Part shown: positions 25,179 to 34,869 of the stretch, piece after piece
Numbering within the stretch: position 1 is the first letter of the stretch
Layout of the letters: every line of letters starts with the position of its first letter
Source of the DNA: Aphrocallistes beatrix
Taxonomy: Eukaryota; Porifera; Hexactinellida; Sceptrulophora; Aphrocallistidae
DNA length: 64,000 nucleotides
NCBI GenBank assembly: GCA_963281255.1
Contig: OY725489.1
Coordinates: forward strand, 4,836,001 to 4,900,000
Reading direction: 5' to 3'
The notes under the pieces: generated by a model
Databases searched by the model: none
What the model was told of the DNA's origin: nothing
What the model saw: only the letters and a program-made list of their open reading frames with translations
Program-made: the position numbers and the translations under genes

Positions 25179-25316
25179 AATTATATAAAATGATTGAGAA
25201 GTTCGGAAGATATTGAAAAATACTGGGAAATGCTAAAGATACTGAAAAATACTGAGAATGCGGAATATACTTAGAATGTATACATATATGTAAACAAAGG
25301 GTGTGCCTGTTGTGCC

Positions 25317-25324
25317 TATAAATA
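25317..25324 (-). promoter_or_regulatory. TATA box of the NRF1-like/Ulp1 gene, abutting the fifth NRF1-type site
   Basis: TATTTATA read on the minus strand, about 139 bp before the ATG at 25178. The weak NRF1-type site 25325-25336 is immediately upstream with no gap, so a bound protein would sit next to the TATA complex. Confidence 0.5.
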
Positions 25325-25446
25325 TGAGCATGCGCACTCGACCTTTTTCAGTGCGCATGCGCACTCGACCCAATGCGCATGCGCACTCGACCTAATGCGC
25401 AAGCGCACTCGACCCAGTGCGCATGCGCACTCGACTTTTCAATACC
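25325..25446. repeat. KDZ right terminal inverted repeat with phased NRF1-type sites
   Basis: Mirror image of the left end. Sites start at 25418, 25396 (one mismatch, TGCGCAAGCGCA), 25374 and 25352, at 22-bp steps. A weaker fifth site (TGAGCATGCGCA) at 25325 is 27 bp further in. The spacing 22-22-22-27 is the same as on the left. Confidence 0.95.
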
Positions 25447-26597
25447 TCCAAAAAAACCCAGTGTCAAAAAACCCCGGTTTCAACTGTAGTTAGGAAGGAA
25501 GGTTGGGGAATGTACTGGGTACTGCAGTTTATTAAGAGCTATTCTATCTCCGGAAACTGTAACAGTACGAAGCCCGTCATTGTAGGTAATAGTTCTCTCG
25601 AATCTCGATGTAATCTGGTTTGAAATGATGTACACATATCTAAACTGGTGAGTAGAAGTGTAAATGTGGCAGTCAGTAAATGAAACATAATTATAGAAAC
25701 TTACTCTCATTTGCTTGTTGCATAGTCCTTCCGTGGGTGTGGAATTGCTCTAAACCATTCTTCACGTAGTTTCAGATTTTCAGAGGTAGATTCTGCTTAA
25801 CTTCTATAACTAGACTTGAAGTCTGGGGCAACACATGACATCGTCAGTCCGAAAGAGTAATAATAATTTGATATGTATTGAGGAGTGTTTCAGATTAGGT
25901 TTGATTCGTGTATATGAAAAGACAGTGATTTGTAGAACTTTACAACAAGGTAGTATAAATATATAATTAATGTGGTGGATTTTAAAACAATAAAATAAGT
26001 AGTATGTTAATGTATATAAGTAATGTGGTTGGTTTAAATTAGTTTAACCACAAATTCTCTACAGTGCAATTCTCAAAACATTTTGATGTAAATCGATGTA
26101 GAATTCATGAAAACGATCAGTATATACTGTACGAAGCTATATACCAGCATAATCAAACCATTTTAGGAAATCAAATTTGACTGATCTAACTAATCCCTAG
26201 TCCAAGTCCACTGATCAGCACCATTGCCTTAGTGTATAGAATGCTATTGTGTTACTTTAGCAGCAGATTCAGCAGCGGATTCGCCGTGTCGCACTTAAAT
26301 GTTAATAACTCAATGAATTTAGGTCCGATTTGAAATGTAATCATATTAGCGTGTAGAAGAGGTCTGGACGTTTCATAAACTAAGTTCAAAATTATGAAAT
26401 ATCCAGTGATGACTTAGCAATTGACCTTTTAATTTTTGTCGCGGTTTTTCTTGAATATCTCAAAGATTATATGAGCTATCGAATCTATCTTAGGCACATA
26501 TGTGCTCCAGGTCTGGACGTTTATGTGGTAAAATTTTGAAGTTGATAAGTTAAGATTTAGTGAATCTACAGGCGATTCAATTTTTCATAGTTCATAA

Positions 26598-27605
26598 GTG
26601 TTACTTTAGCAGCGGATTCGCCGTGTCGCACTTAAATGCTAATAACTTTCTGAATTTGGATCCGATTTGAAATCTAATCATACCAACGTGTAGGCTAGGT
26701 CTGGACGTTTGTGTTTTTAAATTTTGAAGCTATTAAGTTAAAATTTGTTGAATTTATGATCGATTAAATTTTTCACTGGTTTGGCTCGTTATCTAAGCGG
26801 CTCTATCAATAGTATCTTCTTTTGATCACGCCAGATCATATTTTGATTTCGTATCCAGCACTAAATTTCCAGCGATTTGATATATATATTGACCATATTT
26901 GGAGAATTATTTTGATTGGCCGTTCCTAGCAACAGCCAGGAATGTTGAAAAATTCCAATCTCCAAATTTTCGAGTAACCATACCGAGTGACCCCTTATTC
27001 TTCTCGGCTAGGTTCAGCGAGTACGAATATACTAATTAGAACGCTCTAATATATCATATGTGGAATGTATGACGGTTTTAACACATTGAACTATACCTAC
27101 CACTATGACATACCACAAAACCTTCATATATTCCACATATGATATATTATAGCGTTCTAATTAGTATATTCGTACTCGCTGAACTTAGCCGAGAAGAACA
27201 ATGGGTCACTCGGTATGGTTACTCGAAAATTTGGAGATTGGAATTTTCCAACATTCCAGGCTGTTGCTAGGAACGGCCAATCAAAAAGATTCTCCAAATA
27301 TGGTCAATATATATATTAAATTCCTGGAAATTCAGTGCTGGACACGAATTCAACAATCAAAATATGATCTGGTGTGATTAAAAGAAGATAATACTGATAG
27401 ATCCGCTAAGATAACGAGCCAAACCAGTGAAAAATTTAATCGATCATAAATTCAACAAATTGTAACTTAATAGCTTCAAAATTTAAAAACACAAACATCC
27501 AGACCTAGTCTACACGTTGGTATGATTAGATTTCAAATCGGATCCAAATTCATTGAGTTATTAACATTTAAGTGCGACACGGCGAATCCGCTGCTAAAGT
27601 AGCAC
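26598..27605. repeat. 1-kb palindrome (foldback element)
   Basis: Two arms of about 480 bp are inverted copies around a loop of about 36 bp (27081-27116). The outer ends are GTGTTACTTTAGCAGCGG and CCGCTGCTAAAGTAGCAC. A further direct copy of the arm's outer part lies just upstream (26249-26585). No protein is encoded. The palindrome is truncated in block A. Confidence 0.9.
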
Positions 27606-27918
27606 CCATACTTTCTTTTACTTTTGGTATATTTTCAAGGATGCTTTGACTAACTTTACTGATATTTTGGCCTTATCGGATTTTTTTCTGGGTTTTTCGT
27701 CGATTATATCTAGCTACATGCTTTAACCAGCATAATAACGGACATTACGTGAGAATGACAAATTGTATGTCCAGTGAGCATGTGACCAAACTTAATTGAA
27801 AGCCTTTTGCATTCCAGAGCTTACGAACTTGCTAACCTTAGATTTTCTATATTTAGGAATCAAACGTTCATGTCGCGCAAAGTCAGTCTCAATTATTGCG
27901 AGAGAATGCTCTGCTGTC

Positions 27919-28224
27919 ATGTCCGAAAGACTTTCACCGATGTATATTGAATATCAGAAAAGGATCGAACATCTCGAAAGGAAGATCAGAAATTTCGAAG
28001 ACGAATGCGAAAGACTTCGTAAGGAAATTGACCAAAAAGATATTGAGTTGCGGAAAGTTGATATTGAATACAAAGTCGAAACAAAATTCCTTAAAGAACG
28101 CATTACTAACCTGGAGAATTCCTTTGAATCAAAACTTGATTCCATCCAAAACACTATCACCAACCATATTTCAAACAATTCATCAAAATCTACTCAAAAT
28201 TCCTCGAATAATCCTAACTGGTGA
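27919..28224 (+). CDS. 101-aa coiled-coil protein or exon (block B)
   Basis: Same frame as 8214-8519. Here the upstream sequence is kept: 228 bp (27606-27833) between the palindrome and the point where A and B rejoin. The protein is a charged heptad-rich coil (KRIEHLERKIRNFEDECERL and onward) with an Asn/Ser tail. The stop codon overlaps GTGAGT, so the last exon boundary is unclear. It is the best candidate for a host gene in this part of the window, but the function is unknown. Confidence 0.45.
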   Translation: MSERLSPMYIEYQKRIEHLERKIRNFEDECERLRKEIDQKDIELRKVDIEYKVETKFLKERITNLENSFESKLDSIQNTITNHISNNSSKSTQNSSNNPNW

Positions 28225-28650
28225 GTACATACTTTTTAAAATTGTAGGTCATATAGGTATTTATATTTGCACCAAATTGTTAATATGATTCAGGAGATAA
28301 ACGGTAATGGTTAAATCTCAATTTCGGGTCGAAATAGAAAAGGGTCTGAAGGTTTAAATCAAGAAAAACGGTTTACCTTTGTTTGGGAATGAGTTTGAAA
28401 TGTACTTTTGGACAAAAAGTATAAAAAGTACCCTTTAGTGGCGTTTTTTTACCTAAAGTGCTGACTCCAAACCTTGGTGGCAGCAAATCACAAAAGCTAT
28501 TCATTATATTAAAATCATTTGATTTAAAATACTCTACATGCTCTCCTCTAAAAATTGACTCATTTCTATTTATCAATTAATGCCTTCTAAGATAGTAAAG
28601 TAAAGACATTATTAATAGTCCATTCAATCTATGAAATTGTTTTTATCCAA

Positions 28651-30434
28651 TTGGAGCCAATTGCAACAGATTTATTTCAGTGGTAAATTAACGAGGGAAG
28701 CTAGTGAGGAACATACTAAAAATTCCCTAGAAACATTTAGTGGAACATTCCTAAAATACTACTCTAAGTACCACATTCGGTCTCATTTTGAAGGTGCTAA
28801 AATGCATATCATTCCTACAGTTTTAAACTATTACAATTTGTATATTCGTAATCATCGGGAAATTTCCTTCGCTTAAGTGGTCACTGATTATATTTGAAAA
28901 TATTTTCCTGGCAAAGCAGGAATGTATCAAAATGTAACAACATTCCTTTCTCAAATTTTGTTCTAACCCTATCAAGCTGCTCCTTGTTCGATTCTGCTCA
29001 GCCATCTGAGTATAGTTGTGCATATATTGACCCTCTAAACTGTCTTTTAACACGATCTTTCGAGATTCACTTAACACATACGTAGCTATGATTCATTGAA
29101 TATCCGACATGCTATGTGATTATGTTGTAATGTTTCATTTTATTCGACCTAATTATACTAGTCCAGCCAAGATGTCGTTTAGTCAGCACAAATTGCAGGA
29201 CAATTTATTCGAAATTTTATACAAGAGAAGCTATCTAATTGATATAGTAAACATCCAAAAGATCCAATTTCTAGAACATCCCGAAAGTAATAAAATTACT
29301 AGTTATGATCAGTTATCAGTTCAGGGACTGAATAATTCATCTAACTTTGTCCTTTACCCACTTCACACGTAGGGAATATTCAAAACTCTGCTTCCTACTG
29401 GTTCACCTCTGCGTTCAGCAATCAGATTTGCAGTTGCACCTGATGATATCCGAGAGGGATCATGAGCTAGTGGCTGCCAGAAAACGTTCCCCCATCAACA
29501 ACAGCTGAATACCACAGTTTCAGTCTTATATCAAGTTAAATAGTGGAAGGGGGCCCAGGAACTGCGGTCTTCGACTGAGGCTGGAATCCAACTGATGGGA
29601 AATTCCTTCAATTGATGACAGATCTGCTATCAGCTTATGAATCCCTACTAGATATCATCAGGTGCAACTCCAAATCTGATTGCTAAACGAAGAGGTGAAC
29701 CTGGAGGAAGCACAGTCTTGAATATTCGCATGCGTGAGAAAGTGTGTAAGGATAAAGCCTCATGAAAACGTCAGTCCCTGAACTAATCAATAAAGACTTG
29801 TAATTTGGATTCTTTCGGAATATTCTACCATAGGATTTGGGGTGTTCACTTTGTCACTTAGGTAGCTTTTCTTGGATAAGTTTTTGAATAAATTATGTTA
29901 CAATAAGTGCTAACAGAAACCGCAGATTGAGTGAACTAGTATAATTAGGTAGGCTAAAGTAAAATATACTACTTAATTGTATACTTAGCATGTTCATCAG
30001 CTATGAGTTAAGTACATCTCTAAAAATCGTGTTAAATAACAGTTTAGAAGGTCGATATATGCATTAACTATACCCAACTAGCTTTACACAATCGAACAAG
30101 GGGTCAATCGATAAGGTTAGGACAAAATTTAAGATTGAATTGTTACTACGTTCTTGACATTCTTGTATTACTAGGGAAAAAAATGTTTTAAATATAGTCA
30201 AGTGACCACTCAAACGAAAGGAAATATTTCAAATTAGAATCCAGTAGTCTAAAACTCAAGAAGTGATATACAATTTATCTTCTTCAAAATGTGTCTGAAA
30301 TTGGCACTTAAAATTATATTTAGGAATGTTCTACCAAAATGTGGTTTTGTGATTTATAGTATGTTACTTAAGTAGCTTCATTCCTTCAATTACAACTGAA
30401 ATAAATTGTGTTCGCAATTTGTTGCAGCTCCGAA
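28651..30434. repeat. Diverged 1.8-kb palindrome (blocks B/C)
   Basis: The left arm from 28651 (TTGGAGCCAATTGCAAC) can be followed, base by base with gaps, as the inverse of the right arm ending at 30434 (GTTGCAGCTCCGAA). The centre is near 29551. Arms are about 890 bp and roughly three quarters identical by eye. Sample pairs are TCAGGGACTGA near 29320 against TCAGTCCCTGA near 29771, and TGGTCACTGATTATATTT near 28878 against its inverse near 30200. Short open frames in the arms look incidental. Confidence 0.85.
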
Positions 30435-30499
30435 CATATATTTACTGGGCTATAAATATTCAGCTACTGTTGCCGCTGAGAATTTTCAGTTTAATGTAA

Positions 30500-30590
30500 A
30501 CAAGCGCGTTTCGAATGCTTGCGCTGAGCAGGCGGCGAGCACTTTGTGTCCGCACTAGTCGCCCTTAGGGTGTAGGTGTAGGGTACCTAG
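30500..30590 (+). repeat. GC-rich multi-hairpin dispersed repeat (block C)
   Basis: Same family, more diverged: CAAGCGCGTTTCGAATGC, then ACTTTGTGTCCGC, then a GCCCTTAGGG stem. It lies just beyond the right arm of the 1.8-kb palindrome. A D copy lies at 40478-40568. Confidence 0.6.
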
Positions 30591-31146
30591 GCTCACTTGA
30601 TTAATTATGACGTAGATAACATATCTAAATAATTGTACATTCGTCTGACTTACTGCTATATTCGATATCACCTGATTATTCAAACTTTTCAATTTTTCAA
30701 TTTTTAATGCGTAATGATAGCACCATAACAGAATGATGAGTCATCATTTTTGATGATATTTATATCTGCAAATATTATATGCACAGTCTCTTAAAATAGC
30801 AGCCCTCCATCACTTAAAATGTCTGAGTTATAAGTCGAAACCTTGAATTTCTATTATCAAACAAGTCGCTTTGACATCATAGTTCCAAGATGAGTAGACA
30901 ATTCCACCTGAAATTAACTTTGTGGAGCCATAGCCAAACGACTCCCACATGCCAAAAATCAGCCTTCCTTGCCTAGCAGTTTCTTCAATTAATTCGTAAC
31001 AGATAGATAGCTATATGCACACACAGTAATCATGCTTTAATAGCAAGGATATCCCTAATTTTATGGCTTGCTCATTTAAAATGACCTAAACCGGATTGAC
31101 AGGACACATTCTGGGTACAACTGCAAGTTAATCCCGAACTGACTTA

Positions 31147-33001
31147 CCGTAAACTGGGGTGACATTGTCCCATTATTCCACGTTTATCAATGTATTTCTT
31201 TAAATAATTTTGAGAATATTTTATTTTTCAATTAATTTTATTGGTGGCACATAAAATGTTCAAATAATGTGATAGCTAAACTTTGGGGTACTTCAAACCT
31301 ATTATTCTTAACTTATATCCTGGGTCAAAGCAACCTCTATCTTGGGGTTGAAATTGGCCCATAAGGTTAAACACGTTAAATAAGAGAGCATTTCATAAGA
31401 AAACGAGAATAATACGTACTAAGGAGTAATAATTGTAATGGAAATACATTAGTGTTCAAATACACATCCTAATCTAATCTAATCTACCCGTCGGTGTTCT
31501 AATTCCGGGACCTTGTATATCCCTCTACTATTAACTAGGTCTGGGTCTTGAATCGTCATTTTTATTTCGCTCCATGGATAAAATATTTCATCTTTTCTAT
31601 CCGGCCACTTCCAGCACTTTCCAGATTTTACCATAACGTTTACCACTGCACCTTTTACGTCTAATACCTCTACTCTACCTGGAAAAAGTTCGCCTTCATG
31701 TCCAACAATTACTTGAGAGCCGACTCTGGGTTTCAAATGTTTTGTGGGCGATATAGTAACTTCTTCTAGTTCAGTATCTGAATCCGAAATTTCTTCGTTC
31801 CTTACATTTCTCTCTACATGATCCTTTATCACTTCATCAAGAATATTATCTCCACAATCTTTTTCTCCTCCGACTTTGATACATTCCTCTACACTCATCC
31901 CAGGTGTAACATTTAATCTCCTTTTTTTCCTTTAAGATTCTTTAGCTGTATCAGTTCGGAGCTCACTTAGTTTGTCTGAAAAACTAGAACTAATCAATTC
32001 AAGATCATTCCTTTTATGAGGGAGTCTAGTTAAAACCTGACCTCTATCTAATGGGTAGATTCCTGCCTTTCTAAAACCTGAAATTAGATTATCAGCTGCT
32101 TTTTCGTCAATAGCTTCGTGAAGTCGTTTTAACATCCTGGGAAATTGATCCTTGGACAGCACTGAACATTTGGTTGATCGTGTGCTCAATTTCCACGCTG
32201 TTAGAACTTTCCTCCAATTTACCTTTAAGGGTTTATAGAAAGCAATATCCAATGGCTGTGTGCGATGTGTTGAGTTCGGTGGGAGACACACAAAAGCGAT
32301 TTGGTTTTCATTGCAGGACTTTATTACTTCCAGACTCATATGTGATGATAAATTATCTCCTATTAAGACTTTTTTTCCCTTCCTGCTTCTTGGGATCTTA
32401 AAATACTTAACTGCATTGCGCTGAGTCATCCTTTTTGTCCGAATGCTTTTTAAAGCTGACTCTAATTTTTCTGTTGAGTAGTCTCGATATGTTCTACTTC
32501 CTGGAGTCCGTATATATTCTCTAGGCATTGCTAATTGTGTTTAATAAGGTATAAAACATGCTGATAATACATTACAAAGTGGGCCAAGCCCACCCCGAAT
32601 TTCTCCCAAAAACAAGGTTTCTCAATATAATGTATAAATGACAAATCTTACAGTATGCCCTTATTGATTGGTTTTAAAAAAATCTTACTTTATAATGGAA
32701 TCTACTGGAAAACTTGGTGAACTATGTGCATATTGATGTATTTCCTCGAAAATTCCAAGGAAGTTCTAAATATAAAACCTTCGTTGACATATTATACTCT
32801 AAATACTCAAATGAATAAAACATGATTAATAAAATTCCAAATTATGAATCAATGTAATCACATTGATAATGTGTTGAATGAAACTTTCAATATATCCCAA
32901 AGTATTTAAACCGCAATACTTCTAAGTTTGAGTATATTTTATTAAAATTGCTATTGTGGGACAAAGCAACCTCTTAGGGCCAAAGTCGCCCCAGTTTACG
33001 G
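31147..33001 (-). mobile_element. Pogo/jerky-type DNA transposon, internally deleted (block C)
   Basis: 1,855 bp with ends CCGTAAACTGGGG..CCCCAGTTTACGG and TA on both sides (31145-31146 and 33002-33003). It encodes on the minus strand a shortened pogo-family transposase (31479-32528). The remaining interior is AT-rich and non-coding. Confidence 0.9.
31479..32528 (-). pseudogene. Pogo/jerky-like transposase, deleted and with an in-frame stop (block C)
   Basis: The first 198 codons begin with a Psq/CENP-B-type helix-turn-helix (residues about 10-48, MTQRNAVKYFKIPRS). They pass directly into the C-terminal half of a DDE_1 domain at about residue 50 (VLIGDNLSSH, then LPPNSTHRTQPLD). The first catalytic aspartate and the second DNA-binding helix region that should lie between are missing. 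A TAA at 31932-31934 is followed in the same frame by the C-terminal domain (31479-31898: GSQVIVGHEGELFPG, KCWKWPDRKDEIFYPW, GIYKVPELE). It is a deletion derivative that can no longer catalyse transposition. Confidence 0.85.
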
Positions 33002-33003
33002 TA

Positions 33004-34631
33004 CTTTAAACTTTCTAAATAAAATAAAGTCATTTTATAAAACAAAATATTTCATTTAATGTCTAGAGGACACCGCATCTTCTAATGAATATCTTTTGTA
33101 TCATCCTGCCACCAAGAGTCTAAGTTGAGAATTTTTTCAAAATCTTTAGAAACTTGTGTGCATTTTAGGTCACAGAAAGCTTACAAAATTCAAACTCGTT
33201 CTCAGACTTTTTTTTCTCTTTAATTTTTCAATTTAACATTTATCCCGTTATTCAGACTTAATTAGAAATTGGCATTGTTTCATTTTTTATAATTATGATA
33301 ATTTTAATCATTGTTAGAGGTTCTTTCTTTTACAAGCTTCATTTAAAATGCCATTAAGCGTTTTGCAACTGTTCTCTATCTACACACGATGCTGGATTCA
33401 TTCAAACTAATTATTTACTGTGCTACTTTTAGCCGTCTAATTTGGGTATATATGTGTTAATTAATCATTATATCTCTCTATATCATTTGTCCTGGACATG
33501 CCGTTCTAGATAGACATATAGTTGGATTAAGTTATAATGTGTCTATTGTTAGGAAATTCCTTTAATATCAATTTACCGTCAATCAACTAATTGGGTAAAC
33601 GATTATAATTGGAAATTTACCAATTTGTTCCTCCTCCTTTGTTCTATGAAATTCTAGTGCTAGCAAAGGTTTCCCTGGAAAATTCCAAAACATATTGAAG
33701 GAAGAGTTGGATGTTATTAATGCCTTATTTCTTGTAGCTATTTTAGAGATTAGGGGGAAAATATACTAATTCAACACTTCCGATCTAGAGATTTTCACTT
33801 CTTCAGGTATCAAAAGGCAGGGAAGCAAAGAAACAACAATATTTTAGAAAATATTATTTAACCATACCCCAAACCTGCTGCTTCTGTTGGCGCAAACGTA
33901 CCATACGCAATATAATAATTTAGGAAATTTAAGTATATAATTGTGAATTGAGGACAACTGGAAATAACAAGAATAAAATATCATATGCCTAATTTGAGAA
34001 AGGCTTAAAATCAGATGCCAAAAGGAGCTTCTCGCGCTCCTAGATAGTCCATTGCATTCATATAACTTTGAAACATCAGGAACTTTTTTACTATTGATAA
34101 TTCACGCTCCGTAGAGATAGTAAACAAAGATTCGATACCTAGGTAGAATCGATCATATAATTAAGACTTAATATATAAATCATTTTTAATTTGTGCGAGT
34201 TGGACTGCTCCGATTTAGAACATATTAGTAGTATATTAGTAGACTTCAAATTTCAAACATCTATACTTAGTAATTTTATTCATTTAATTCTGAAGTTTAA
34301 TCCATTGCCAAAGAGTTTAAAAAAGAGATTTTAGAACCTGATTTTCCTTAACTGCAAGAGGGGATTTTCTAGGGAAGATTGTCTTATAAACTTGTGTAAA
34401 TAAAATTTCGAAATGTTGTTCTCTATAGATCAACGGTTTTTACTTCACGAAAGATAGTCGTAATACTTTAATAGTTCAAAAAATAATCCTGTCCAGATGC
34501 ATAACTTTTCAAGTATTTATAGTATTTTTTATCACTTACAATTAATTATTAAGTCTCCCAATTCGATTCACACTAGGATGGCTATTTTATGTTTTATTGG
34601 ATCACTTTCATCTTTCTTCGAAAATGCCATG
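33004..34631. other. AT-rich stretch, nothing recognised (C; same in D at 42982-44609)
   Basis: No domain-bearing frame, RNA gene or repeat structure could be supported. Confidence 0.6.
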
Positions 34632-34869
34632 TTCTAAGTCAGCGGTTCTTAACCTTTTGTGTGTAATTTCCCCTTTAGACTATTTCACTGTATCCGATTT
34701 CCCTTCGTTTAGTAATTTTAGCTAGATAAGGGAAAGTAGCCTTGAACACACTATTTATTAGTGCTAATTAGCTAATACATTGCATTATCAAAATTATGCT
34801 GCATAATATGATTATTGAATCGATAATTAAGAAATAATCAAAAATAATAATCACTACAAGCACGTTTTC

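Larger units (their letters stand above)
19555..25449. mobile_element. KDZ-type (Zisupton-like) DNA transposon with NRF1-like sites in its ends
   Basis: Comparison with the empty copy (6993-7000) gives the borders directly: 5,895 bp with an 8-bp target duplication AAAAAAAC at 19547-19554 and 25450-25457 (a shared C may make it 9). The ends are inverted repeats of about 110-120 bp that start TATTGAAAAGTCGAG and contain phased TGCGCATGCGCA units. Inside are two convergent genes: a seven-exon transposase on the plus strand and an NRF1-like/Ulp1/PHD gene on the minus strand. The stop codons are about 13 bp apart. The transposase frame is whole, so this may be a recently active, possibly autonomous copy. 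Confidence 0.9.
19111..25486. mobile_element. Pogo-type MITE (block B), interrupted by the KDZ transposon
   Basis: Same MITE as 6557-7029. The KDZ element sits in one A-run of the repeat array. The left part is 19111-19554 and the right part 25450-25486. Confidence 0.8.
17524..26248. mobile_element. 2.8-kb TIR element (block B), interrupted by nested transposons
   Basis: Same element as 4970-7791. Its left inverted repeat is at 17525-17591 and its right one at 26181-26247. It is enlarged because the pogo MITE inside it has received the KDZ transposon. Confidence 0.7.
12555..30301. repeat. Duplicated block B (copy of 1-10596 with two extra segments)
   Basis: This is the fuller version of block A. 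It contains the KDZ transposon at 19555-25449 and an intact palindrome at 26598-27605 with 228 bp of sequence after it, both absent or truncated in A. It continues without a gap into block C. Confidence 0.9.

Noticed and set aside
1-30301. A and B as a genuine tandem segmental duplication
   Set aside because: Not excluded, but near-identity and a 200-N gap after A fit an unmerged haplotype better, as does the similar C/D case.
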